Assembly (NCBI GenBank): GCA_038231495.1 | Contig: JBBRLG010000262.1 | Coordinates: 1 to 9,921, forward strand | Length of the DNA stretch: 9,921 nucleotides | DNA from: JBBRLG01 sp038231495 | GTDB taxonomy: Bacteria; Planctomycetota; Planctomycetia; Gemmatales; Gemmataceae | Direction of reading: 5' to 3' | Notes under the pieces: generated by a model | What the model was told of the DNA's origin: nothing | The model's database searches: none | The model's input: only the letters and a program-made list of their open reading frames with translations | Shown here: one piece after another, positions 1 through 6,334 of the stretch | Position numbering within the stretch: the first letter of the stretch is position 1 | Layout of the letters: every line of letters begins with the position of its first letter | Made by a program: the position numbers and the translations under genes

Positions 1-682
1 CCTCATCAGCGGCGGCACGGGTAGCGGGAAGACGACGCTGTTGAACACGCTGTCGGCGTTCATCCCGCCAGAAGAGCGGCTCATCACGATCGAGGACGCC
101 GCCGAGTTGCAGTTGCAACAGGAACACGTCGTGCGGCTGGAGACGCGGCCGCCGAACATCGAGGGCAAGGGCGCGATCACGACGCGCGACCTGGTGCGCA
201 ACGCCCTGCGTATGCGGCCCGAACGAATCATCATCGGCGAGTGCCGCGGCGGCGAGTCGCTGGACATGTTGCAGGCCATGAACACCGGCCACGCCGGCTC
301 CATGACGACGCTGCACGCCAACGCCCCGCGCGACGCCCAGTCGCGTCTCGAAACGATGATCATGATGGCCGGCTTCGAGCTGCCCATCAAGGCGATGCGG
401 CAGCAGATCTCGTCCGCGGTGGACCTCATCCTCCAGGTCAACCGTTTGCAAGGCGGGCCGCGCAAAATTACCTCGATCACGGAGGTGATGAACATGGAAC
501 AGGACATGATCATCATGCAGGACATCTTCCGGTACAAGCAGCTGGGCATCGACCAGAACGGCCGCTGTCACGGCCAGTTCGAGGCGACGGGCGTGCGCCC
601 CTCGTTCGTCAACCGCCTGGAGTCGTCGGGCATCAAGTTGCCGTCGAACCTGTTCCAGGAGCGCATCCTCCTTCGCGATTGA
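1..682 (+). CDS. tadA: TadA/CpaF-type secretion ATPase, C-terminal part (5' end outside window)
   Basis: Cytoplasmic hexameric ATPase that powers Flp/Tad pilus assembly (GspE/VirB11 superfamily). The reading frame is open from base 2, so the gene enters from the left; an in-frame TTG at 41 lies after the Walker A motif and is not the real start. Of the 226 visible residues, Walker A GGTGSGKTT is at 4-12, the Asp box (LITIEDAAELQL) at about 27-38, Walker B (RPERIIIGE, catalytic Glu about 79) at 72-80, and the His box (NTGHAGSMTTLHAN) at 94-107. The rest is the C-terminal region typical of CpaF proteins. The N-terminal domain, roughly half of a normal protein of this family, is missing because of the window edge, not truncation. 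The gene stops at 682, 12 bases before a perfect hairpin, and is followed by tadB and tadC as in most Tad clusters. Family assignment is very secure. Confidence 0.96.
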   Translation, partial: LISGGTGSGKTTLLNTLSAFIPPEERLITIEDAAELQLQQEHVVRLETRPPNIEGKGAITTRDLVRNALRMRPERIIIGECRGGESLDMLQAMNTGHAGSMTTLHANAPRDAQSRLETMIMMAGFELPIKAMRQQISSAVDLILQVNRLQGGPRKITSITEVMNMEQDMIIMQDIFRYKQLGIDQNGRCHGQFEATGVRPSFVNRLESSGIKLPSNLFQERILLRD

Positions 683-693
683 GACGGTGCCCG

Positions 694-737
694 TGCCGCT
701 TGCGGCTTTGCAAAAGAATGCAAAGCCGCAAGCGGCA
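694..737. repeat. REP-like palindrome, copy 1 (tadA-tadB gap)
   Basis: A perfect 19-bp inverted repeat: arms 694-712 and 719-737, loop AAAGAA. Each arm contains GCCGCTTGCGGC, itself a small palindrome, so the DNA could also form a cruciform. It shares its outer arms with the copies near 2859, 3552, 7144 and 9277, but its centre (TTTGCA/TGCAAA) differs from theirs. There is no T-run after it, so a classical intrinsic terminator is unlikely. As RNA it could stabilise the 3' end of the tadA message or reduce read-through. Confidence 0.85.
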
Positions 738-769
738 AACCACGACTTTCGCACCCTTGAGGCATCCCC

Positions 770-1735
770 ATGATTTCGACCACGGTTATTATTTCGATGT
801 TGGTGTTTCTGGGCGTTTCGACACTGATCGGCCTGTTGGCCTTCGTGTTCCGGGACGGCCCCCCCAAGACGGCGACGCGGCTCGACATGCTGATCGGCAA
901 GCGCCGCCGGGAGGACGACCAGGCGACGGACATCCTCCGCAAGACCGCGTTCGAGTCGGACAAGAAGTCGCTCCTGGAAATGATTACGCCGAAGTTCGTG
1001 AGCCTTGGCAAGATATTCGAGCAGGCCGACTGCCACATCAAGCCGAACACGCTGACGGTGATCGGCCTGTTGCTGGCCGGGGCGGGCATCACGGCCGGCT
1101 GGCTGGGCAAGGTGCCGTGGTTCTTTATTCCGTTCGCGGGCGTCGTGATGTTTTCGCTGCCGTGGCTGTGGCTGTGGAACAAACGGCGGGCACGGCTGGC
1201 GAAGTTCGCCTCGCAGCTGCCGGACGCCCTGGAACTGGTCGCCCGCGCGTTGCGGGCCGGGCACAGCCTCGCGGCCGGCCTGCACGTGGTCGGCGAGGAG
1301 ATGCCCGCCCCGGTCTGCGACGAGTTTAGCCGCGTGTTCGAGGAGTCCAACCTGGGCATCTCGGTCGAGGAGGCGATGAAGTCGATGTGCGAGCGCGTGC
1401 CCAACCTGGACCTGCGTTTCTTCGTGACCTCGGTGGCGATCCAACGGCAAACGGGCGGCGACTTGGCCGAAATCCTCGACAAGATCGGCTACGTGATCCG
1501 CGAGCGTTTCCGCATTTTGGGCCAGGTGAAGGCGTTGACGGGCGAAGGCCGGCTGAGCGGGATCGTGCTGATCGCCCTGCCGTTCGCGCTGTTCGCCTTC
1601 ATGCTGAACACGAAGGCCGACTACGTCGAGCCGCTGTGGACGACGGACCTGGGCAAGAAGATGAGCGCGGCCGCCATTATTGCCCAAGTTCTCGGCGCTT
1701 TGACGATTCGCAAAATTGTCAACATCAAGGTGTGA
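770..1735 (+). CDS. tadB: TadB inner-membrane platform protein (T2SSF family)
   Basis: One of the two polytopic membrane proteins of the Tad pilus platform, expected to sit above the TadA ATPase in the inner membrane. At 321 residues it is of normal length. A first membrane segment lies at about 4-27, followed by a charged cytoplasmic linker (30-75), two close membrane segments (96-113 and 117-137), the T2SSF/GspF domain (about 145-255, with QLPDALELVARALRAGHSL and IQRQTGGDLAEIL, both typical of TadB), and two C-terminal membrane segments (262-280, 299-315). The ATG at 770 is preceded by GAGG at 759-762, seven bases away. The gene follows tadA after the hairpin at 694-737. No oddities in the frame; TadB rather than TadC is chosen from position and from the GGDLAEIL motif. 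Confidence 0.94.
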   Translation: MISTTVIISMLVFLGVSTLIGLLAFVFRDGPPKTATRLDMLIGKRRREDDQATDILRKTAFESDKKSLLEMITPKFVSLGKIFEQADCHIKPNTLTVIGLLLAGAGITAGWLGKVPWFFIPFAGVVMFSLPWLWLWNKRRARLAKFASQLPDALELVARALRAGHSLAAGLHVVGEEMPAPVCDEFSRVFEESNLGISVEEAMKSMCERVPNLDLRFFVTSVAIQRQTGGDLAEILDKIGYVIRERFRILGQVKALTGEGRLSGIVLIALPFALFAFMLNTKADYVEPLWTTDLGKKMSAAAIIAQVLGALTIRKIVNIKV

Positions 1736-1888
1736 CGGTTGTGCAGTTTGGAGCGGCGATTGCCGATGGGAAGAAGAGACGCACCAGCTTGCGACCCTTC
1801 CCCGACGACCGCAACGAAACCGAGAGCGAACCGGGTCGCGTAAGCGCCCGGACACCCAAGAGCAAGCATCCATCGGGGAGGTACATCG
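1736..1888. other. tadB-tadC gap, no gene seen
   Basis: A 153-base gap between two genes that are usually almost adjacent. It carries only the strong GGGGAGG ribosome binding site at 1875-1881 for tadC. The short frames crossing it have no ribosome binding site and no protein-like composition. I see no palindrome, T-run or convincing promoter here. Confidence 0.4.
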
Positions 1889-2854
1889 ATGTTCGCATTA
1901 GTCGGGTTGGAAGAGGCGATTCCACTGTTGGTGTTCGGCGGCTTCGTGTTCGGCCTCTGGACGATCTTGTCGCTGCTCTCCAACCGCAACAGCCGTGCCC
2001 AGGAGCGCCTGGACCGGATCAGTCGGCCGGCGTCGCTGGCCGAGCTGGAGGATCCGAAGTCGAAAAACAAAGACCGGTTTCAGGGCATGGTGGAGACGGC
2101 CAAAGCACTCTCCGGCCCCCTGATGCCCAAGAACGAGGGCGAGCATAGTGCTTTGAAGAACAAGCTGGCCCACGCGGGCTTCCGCAGCGAGTCGGCCGTG
2201 TCGGTCTACCTCGGCCTGCGGTTCGCCAGCTTCTTGTTCTTCAGCGTGTTGGGGGGCGTCATTTTCATCCCCCGGAACGGCTTCACCCTGGACGCGATGA
2301 AGCCGATGGCGGCGTTCGTCGCGGTCGGCTTCTACCTGCCGGCGATCATCCTGTGGTACCTGCGCTCGAAGCGCCAGGAGGAAATTTTCCTGTCGCTGCC
2401 GGACGCCCTAGATTTGCTGGTGGTGTGCGTGGAGAGCGGCCTGGGTTTGGACGCGGCCATGCGGAAGGTGTGCGAAGAGATGAAGGACCACGCCAAGACG
2501 ATCTGCGCGGAGCTGTCGCTGGCGAACTTCCAGTTGCAGATGGGCCGGCCGCGGCGCGAGGTGCTACACGACCTGGGCGTGCGTACGGGCGTGGACGACG
2601 TGCGCAGCCTGGCGGCGATCTTGATCCAGGCGGACCGCTTTGGGTCGAGCATCGCGCAGGCGTTGCGGGTGCAGTCCGACTCGATGCGGACGCGGCGCAA
2701 GCAGCTGGCGGAGGAGAAGGCGGCGAAGACGGCGGTGCAATTGATTTTCCCGCTGGTGCTGTTCATCTTCCCCGGCATCTTCGTCGTCCTCGTCGGCCCG
2801 GCGGCGATCAGCATTATGAAGATCATGCTTCACGACCCGAGTGCGGATAATTGA
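1889..2854 (+). CDS. tadC: TadC inner-membrane platform protein (T2SSF family)
   Basis: Second platform protein of the Tad pilus machine, partner of TadB in the inner membrane. At 321 residues it is complete. Membrane segments lie at about 9-30, 106-126, 141-158 and 283-310. The T2SSF domain (about 168-295) includes SLPDALDLLVVCVESGLGLD, the signature seen in TadC proteins, and ADRFGSSIAQALR. The C-terminus ends in a hydrophobic stretch (LIFPLVLFIFPGIFVVLVGP) that is characteristic of TadC. The start is well set: GGGGAGG at 1875-1881 lies seven bases before the ATG. It is probably co-transcribed with tadB despite the 153-base gap. A REP-like palindrome starts five bases after its TGA stop (2852-2854). 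Confidence 0.94.
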   Translation: MFALVGLEEAIPLLVFGGFVFGLWTILSLLSNRNSRAQERLDRISRPASLAELEDPKSKNKDRFQGMVETAKALSGPLMPKNEGEHSALKNKLAHAGFRSESAVSVYLGLRFASFLFFSVLGGVIFIPRNGFTLDAMKPMAAFVAVGFYLPAIILWYLRSKRQEEIFLSLPDALDLLVVCVESGLGLDAAMRKVCEEMKDHAKTICAELSLANFQLQMGRPRREVLHDLGVRTGVDDVRSLAAILIQADRFGSSIAQALRVQSDSMRTRRKQLAEEKAAKTAVQLIFPLVLFIFPGIFVVLVGPAAISIMKIMLHDPSADN

Positions 2855-2858
2855 CTTA

Positions 2859-2905
2859 CCGCCGCTGGCGGCTGAGCGCCGACCGCGCAAAGCCGCCAAC
2901 GGCAA
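2859..2905. repeat. REP-like palindrome, copy 2 (tadC-lipoprotein gap)
   Basis: Arms 2861-2873 and 2891-2903 pair with one mismatch (GCCGCTGGCGGCT against AGCCGCCAACGGC). This copy has drifted from the GCCGCTTGCGGC core of the others. The central GAGCGCCGACCGCGC matches the copy at 3552-3598 exactly, which shows common descent rather than chance palindromy. It lies between the tadC stop and the ribosome binding site of the next gene. Confidence 0.8.
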
Positions 2906-2915
2906 ACTCTCAAGC

Positions 2916-2921
2916 AAGGAG
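2916..2921 (+). promoter_or_regulatory. Ribosome binding site that sets the lipoprotein start
   Basis: AAGGAG six bases before the ATG at 2928. This decides against the longer in-frame start at 2841, which would overlap tadC and translate the palindromic repeat into protein. Confidence 0.75.
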
Positions 2922-2927
2922 CAGAAG

Positions 2928-3542
2928 ATGAAAGGATTCATCGACGGCAAGGGGCTGCTGGCCGGCCTGTGCGGGCTAGGGTTGGCGGCTCTGAGCGGGT
3001 GCTACGCGTACCACGACCTCGTGGACCCGTGCTACCCGGCACGCTACAACGCCATGTCGCACGCGGAGCTGAACGCGGCGATCGCCCCGCAGGTCGCCAA
3101 CGGCCACGTGCTCGACCAGACCGTTTGGAACGAGCAATTCGAGCCGGGCACCGACCACCTGACGGCGGGCGGCTTGCAGAAGCTGAGCAATCTGGCCCGT
3201 CGGCGGCCGGCCCCGGACACGACGATCTGGCTGCAAACGGCGGAGGACGTGATCTACGACGCGGCCAACCCGAACAAGCTGGTCGAAGTGCGGACGGACC
3301 TGGACAACAAGCGGCGTGAGGCGGTTTCCCGCTACCTCAACGCGGAGACGGCGGGCCGCAACCTGACGTTCAACGTGGTCGTTCACGACCCGGCGGAGAC
3401 GGGCTTCTCGGCCAAGGCGCTGGGTGCCGCGGCGACGGCCATGACCGGCCGGTTCGGTGGCGGCGGCGGCAACAGGGGCGGCGGCGGTGGCGGCACCGGC
3501 GGCGGTGCCACCACGGGCGGCGGCAGCGGCGCGCCTCGGTAA
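2928..3542 (+). CDS. Tad-locus lipoprotein with glycine-rich C-terminus, weakly OmpA/CpaD-like
   Basis: A 204-residue predicted lipoprotein. The N-terminus has one or two charges, a hydrophobic core and a lipobox LSGC (22-25), so Cys25 would be lipidated. The middle (about 66-155) has the order F-x-PGTDHLT, KLSNLARR, a strand with WLQTAED, then DLDNKRREAVSRYL and a final strand. This resembles the beta-alpha-beta layout of OmpA-like peptidoglycan-binding domains and of the pilus lipoprotein CpaD, but the match is by pattern only and the canonical TD..G motif is absent. The tail (175-200) is almost entirely glycine with Thr, Asn and Ser. Position after tadC suggests an outer-membrane or periplasmic part of the Tad machine, inferred from neighbours. 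Function is not established; lipoprotein nature is well supported. Confidence 0.8.
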   Translation: MKGFIDGKGLLAGLCGLGLAALSGCYAYHDLVDPCYPARYNAMSHAELNAAIAPQVANGHVLDQTVWNEQFEPGTDHLTAGGLQKLSNLARRRPAPDTTIWLQTAEDVIYDAANPNKLVEVRTDLDNKRREAVSRYLNAETAGRNLTFNVVVHDPAETGFSAKALGAAATAMTGRFGGGGGNRGGGGGGTGGGATTGGGSGAPR

Positions 3543-3551
3543 CAAAAGCAT

Positions 3552-3598
3552 TTGCCGCTTGCGGCTGAGCGCCGACCGCGCTCAGCCGCAAGCGGCAA
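3552..3598. repeat. REP-like palindrome, copy 3 (longest perfect stem)
   Basis: Arms 3552-3572 and 3578-3598 pair perfectly over 21 bp around the loop CGACC. This is the best preserved copy and serves as the family reference: TTGCCGCTTGCGGCTGAGCG, then the loop, then its complement. It lies ten bases after the lipoprotein stop and eleven bases before the next ATG, so in mRNA it would be a very stable hairpin directly upstream of a translation start. Confidence 0.9.
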
Positions 3599-3609
3599 TC
3601 CCTGCAACG

Positions 3610-3903
3610 ATGAGCTACCCCATGACTTCCTCAATCCTTTCGTTCGTTCGTACTTCCTTCTTCGGGCTACTCGTTGCCCTGGCGCTCGCTGTCGGCAGCG
3701 CCTCACCCGCACGGGCCGCGGTGCCCGCCTCCGGGCTGTCGGCCGCGCCGGTTTTCGCCGAGGAAGGCCTGTCGTTTTCCAAGTTTATCAAAGGCTTCAA
3801 CAACCGCGCCCGCGTCGTGCAGCTGTGCGTCGTGTGCATGTTGCTGGCCCTCTTCATCATCATCAAAAAACTGGACGGCGACGGTTCGCCGCGCCCGTCG
3901 TGA
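3610..3903 (+). CDS. Small secreted/membrane protein of the Tad cluster
   Basis: A 97-residue protein I do not recognise by name. It begins with a signal peptide: Arg14, a hydrophobic stretch at about 17-30 and a likely cleavage after ARA (34-36). After a short periplasmic segment, a second hydrophobic helix (about 69-85, VVQLCVVCMLLALFIII) is followed by KK and a charged tail, so the mature protein would be a single-pass membrane protein of about 60 residues. The basic patch KGFNNRAR just before the helix is notable. An alternative start is the ATG at 3622; neither has a good ribosome binding site, and the upstream hairpin ends eleven bases before 3610. It lies in a plus-strand run between Tad genes, so it may be a small Tad accessory subunit (inferred). 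It lacks the short hydrophobic Flp pilin layout and a prepilin G/E site. Confidence 0.7.
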   Translation: MSYPMTSSILSFVRTSFFGLLVALALAVGSASPARAAVPASGLSAAPVFAEEGLSFSKFIKGFNNRARVVQLCVVCMLLALFIIIKKLDGDGSPRPS

Positions 3904-3926
3904 ACTTACACCCAATGCAACCACTC

Positions 3927-4031
3927 ACTCCCCCCCTTACGAAGGGGGGGTTGGGGGGGTAGAGTGGGCGCAACGACTGATTACTTCAACCGTATTTAAC
4001 CCCCCCAACCCCCCCTTCGTAAGGGGGGAGT
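3927..4031. repeat. C-run/G-run inverted repeat, MITE-like, bracketed by 10-bp direct repeats
   Basis: Arms 3927-3960 and 3999-4031 are reverse complements over 33-34 bases except for one C in a homopolymer run (seven C against six G). Each arm contains CCCCCCTTACGAAGGGGGG, itself palindromic, followed by TTGGGGGGG. The 38-base centre is unrelated sequence. ACACCCAATG occurs at 3908-3917 and again at 4041-4050, outside the arms, as a target duplication would. I recall repeats of this C-run/TTACGAAG/G-run kind as abundant in planctomycete and cyanobacterial genomes, where they create spurious PPLTKGGLGG peptides. It has no coding capacity. It lies between the small membrane protein and the AAA+ ATPase gene, just upstream of the latter's ribosome binding site (GGAG 4065-4068). 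Confidence 0.85.
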
Positions 4032-4076
4032 ATACGGCTAACACCCAATGACTGACCCCGTGACGGAGTCTCCCCC

Positions 4077-5429
4077 ATGAGCTTTCAAGGCAACACGAGT
4101 CACCTCGACTGGGACGAGGGCGGCGCGCCCGAGGCCCCGGCGGCACCGGAAAACCTCGAACAAACCGGCCTGACCGTCGGCTTCATTAACGACATGATCC
4201 TGCGGACGCTGTACGTCCGCGGCGGCCTACTCGGCCTGGACCTGGCGCGCGTCCTCAAGCTGCCGTTCAAGGTCATCGAGGAATCGCTCGGCTTCCTCAA
4301 AAACGAGAAGGCCATCGAAGTGCTCGGCGGCGACCTGATCGGCCGCATCAGCTACCGCTTCAACCTGACGGAACTGGGCCGCCGGCGGGCGCAGGAAGCG
4401 ATGAAGATGTGTACCTACGTCGGCCCGGCCCCGGTGCCGTTGGAGGACTACGTCGAGCAGACCTACCGCCAGGCCGTGACCGCCATCGACGTGTCGCCCG
4501 AGGCGATCCGCGCCGCGTTCGGCCACCTGGTCATCAGCGACGAGCTGTTCAACGCGGTCGGCCCCGCCATCGTCAGCGGCAAGTCGGTGTTCATCTACGG
4601 CCCGCCCGGCAACGGCAAGACCGCGATGGCCACGGCGATCGGCACCTACATGAACCAGAGCGGCGGCGAGATTTATGTGCCGTACTCGTTCATCACCGAG
4701 AACAACATCATCACCCTGTACGACGCCTCGGTCCACCAGCGGACGGAAGCCGACGACGGCGAGTCGCTGGAAGACAACGAGGCGACGATCCGCCGGCTCT
4801 TGAACACCGGCACCGTGGACGACCGCTGGGTGAAGATTCGCCGACCCGTCATCATCACCGGCGGCGAGTTGAATTTGCCGATGCTGGACTTGAAGTACAA
4901 CCCCGAATCGAACTTTTACCAGGCACCGTTGCACGTCAAGGCGAACGGTGGCGTCTTCCTGATCGACGACTTCGGCCGGCAGATGTGCAGCCCGAAAGAG
5001 TTGCTCAACCGCTGGATCGTGCCGCTGGAAAACCGCGTCGATTACCTGTCGCTGGCGTCGGGCCAACAGTTCCAGGTGCCGTTCGAGCAGCTGACCATGT
5101 TCTCGACGAACCTCGACCCGAAGGAGCTGGTGGACGACGCCTTCCTCCGGCGTATGCGGCACAAGGTCGAAATCTTGGCGCCGAAGCGCGACGTGTACGA
5201 AAAGATTTTCAGCAGCGTCACCAAGAAGATGGGTATGAACGCCTGTCCGGAGGCGATCGATTTCCTGTACGAGCGCTACTACAACCGCGGCCGCGGCTGC
5301 CGGGCGAGCGATTGTCGCGATTTGTTGGAGATTGTGCAGTCGATTTGCCGATTCCGTAAGATACCTGTCCAATTGACGCGCGAACTCATTGCCGATGCCG
5401 CCGCGAGCTTCATCCGAGAATTCAAATAG
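4077..5429 (+). CDS. AAA+ ATPase with N-terminal winged-helix-like domain, Tad-associated
   Basis: A 450-residue ATPase. Residues about 33-115 look like a winged helix (FINDMILRTLYVRGGL, a helix pair, then an EVLGG..GRISYRFNLTELGRRRA wing). The AAA+ core follows: Walker A GPPGNGKT (175-182), Walker B GGVFLIDD (291-298), a sensor-1-like MFSTN (341-345) and FLRRMRHK (356-363) in the arginine-finger region. The C-terminal helical lid runs to 450 and includes RASDCRDLLE, where a sensor-2 Arg is expected. The Walker A to B distance, about 110 residues, is long for AAA+ and holds conserved-looking blocks (YVPYSFITENNIITLYD; RRPVIITGGELNLPMLDLKY). I recall relatives annotated as predicted ATPase with chaperone activity. 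Role in the Tad machine is inferred from position only. GGAG at 4065-4068 supports the start. Confidence 0.88.
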   Translation: MSFQGNTSHLDWDEGGAPEAPAAPENLEQTGLTVGFINDMILRTLYVRGGLLGLDLARVLKLPFKVIEESLGFLKNEKAIEVLGGDLIGRISYRFNLTELGRRRAQEAMKMCTYVGPAPVPLEDYVEQTYRQAVTAIDVSPEAIRAAFGHLVISDELFNAVGPAIVSGKSVFIYGPPGNGKTAMATAIGTYMNQSGGEIYVPYSFITENNIITLYDASVHQRTEADDGESLEDNEATIRRLLNTGTVDDRWVKIRRPVIITGGELNLPMLDLKYNPESNFYQAPLHVKANGGVFLIDDFGRQMCSPKELLNRWIVPLENRVDYLSLASGQQFQVPFEQLTMFSTNLDPKELVDDAFLRRMRHKVEILAPKRDVYEKIFSSVTKKMGMNACPEAIDFLYERYYNRGRGCRASDCRDLLEIVQSICRFRKIPVQLTRELIADAAASFIREFK

Positions 5430-5440
5430 TCGTTAGTTCG

Positions 5441-5510
5441 TGGTCCGTTGTCCGTTGTTAAATGCAATGCTTGTATTTGCAACGGACGACGGACAACGGA
5501 CAACGGACCA
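5441..5510. repeat. Heptamer-built inverted repeat just upstream of tadD
   Basis: Arms 5441-5458 and 5493-5510 are perfect 18-bp reverse complements (TGGTCCGTTGTCCGTTGT) around a 34-base centre. The right side is a run of four heptamers: AACGGAC 5481-5487, GACGGAC 5488-5494, AACGGAC 5495-5501, AACGGAC 5502-5508. The left arm holds two of the complementary unit. The stem ends two bases before the GGAGG of tadD, so in mRNA it could hide or space the ribosome binding site. No T-run follows. It is unrelated to the two other repeat families in the window. Confidence 0.85.
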
Positions 5511-5512
5511 AT

Positions 5513-5517
5513 GGAGG
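5513..5517 (+). promoter_or_regulatory. Ribosome binding site that sets the tadD start
   Basis: GGAGG eight bases before the ATG at 5526. It rules out the longer in-frame start at 5448, which would translate the heptamer repeat and bury the signal peptide. Confidence 0.75.
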
Positions 5518-5525
5518 TAGTGACA

Positions 5526-6326
5526 ATGGATTGTCGCAAGCCCCTCATGGTGGCGCTATGGCTCGCGGGCGGCCTGGCCGGCTGCACCACGACCAACCAA
5601 ACGCAAACCGCCTCCCTTTCGCAACCCCTCGTACCGGGTCAGATTGTTGACGTGCCGTTGAAGAAGGAATCCGACCTACCCAAGCGCGTCCCGCAGGCGA
5701 TCACCTGCGTGAAGTACGGCGACTTCGCGGCCGACGAGGCCACCAGCCCGAACAAGAGCCTGGTCGAGGTGCAGGAGCAGCGCGACCTCGCGCGCAAGGC
5801 GTATCAACAGGCGCTGAGCATCGACCCGAACTGTTTGCCGGCGTACCAGGGTTTAACGTCGCTGTACGTGGCGCTGAAAGACTACAAGCACGCGACCGCG
5901 ACCTACCAGGAGGCGCTGCGGCACTACCCGAAAGAGCCGTCGCTGTGGTACGAGCTGGGCATGTGCTACGCCCGCCAGAAAGAGTGGGAACCGGCGTTCC
6001 AGCACCTGAACAAGGCGTCGGAACTGGACCCGGAGAACCGTAAGTACGCCAACGCCCTGGGCTACGCCCTGGCGCGGGCCGGCCGCTACGACGACAGCCT
6101 GGTGGTATTCGGGCGCTTGCAAAGCGAGCCGGAGGCGCATTACAATCTGGCGCGGATGCTCCAGCACCTGAACCAGACAGACCTGGCCCGCCAGCAGCTC
6201 CAGGTTGCGTTGCAAAAGGACCCGGAGATGAAACAGGCACTGGCTTTGCTGTCGGAGCTGAACAACCCGGCCGCGGCCCAAGGCCAGGACGTTCGGCAGA
6301 CGAGCTTTGTCGAAGACCCCCATTGA
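5526..6326 (+). CDS. tadD: TadD-like TPR lipoprotein
   Basis: A 266-residue predicted lipoprotein with tetratricopeptide repeats, as in TadD, the Tad protein thought to help secretin or pilus assembly at the outer membrane. The signal peptide runs from residue 1 to the lipobox LAGC (17-20), with Cys20 the lipidation site. A linker of about 65 residues precedes the TPR region: helix pairs at about 86-116, 120-135, 138-171, 172-201 and 203-235, with the usual A..YQ.AL..DP, WYELGMCYARQKEWEPA and YNLARML patterns. The C-terminal 20 residues look disordered. TadD proteins often sit at the end of the platform genes, as here. The stop TGA (6324-6326) lies eight bases before the next ATG. Assignment rests on architecture and context; TPR proteins alone are not specific. 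Confidence 0.85.
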   Translation: MDCRKPLMVALWLAGGLAGCTTTNQTQTASLSQPLVPGQIVDVPLKKESDLPKRVPQAITCVKYGDFAADEATSPNKSLVEVQEQRDLARKAYQQALSIDPNCLPAYQGLTSLYVALKDYKHATATYQEALRHYPKEPSLWYELGMCYARQKEWEPAFQHLNKASELDPENRKYANALGYALARAGRYDDSLVVFGRLQSEPEAHYNLARMLQHLNQTDLARQQLQVALQKDPEMKQALALLSELNNPAAAQGQDVRQTSFVEDPH

Positions 6327-6334
6327 GCGTCGCC

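Noticed and set aside
694..737. Intrinsic terminator after tadA
   Set aside because: The hairpin is strong but no T-run follows, and the downstream gene needs to be transcribed with tadA; it belongs to a dispersed repeat family.
241..1329. Long plus-strand frame crossing tadA and tadB
   Set aside because: It spans two real genes in another frame, is Arg/Gly/Pro-rich, and has no ribosome binding site or domain.
2841..2927. Longer start for the glycine-tailed lipoprotein, overlapping tadC
   Set aside because: It translates a palindromic repeat, puts the signal peptide internal, and ignores the AAGGAG before 2928.
3610..3903. Flp pilin
   Set aside because: It has a cleavable signal peptide and a C-terminal membrane helix, not the short basic leader with G/E site and N-terminal hydrophobic helix of Flp.
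3937..4146. Short frames encoding PPLTKGGLGG-type peptides
   Set aside because: They are translations of the C-run/G-run repeat and not genes.
4227..5372. Long open frame on the minus strand (381 codons) opposite the AAA+ gene
   Set aside because: It is a high-GC shadow of the AAA+ gene; its product is Val/Arg/His-rich without motifs, while the plus strand has all AAA+ motifs.
5448..5525. Longer start for tadD
   Set aside because: It reads through the heptamer repeat and buries the lipoprotein signal; GGAGG fits the ATG at 5526.
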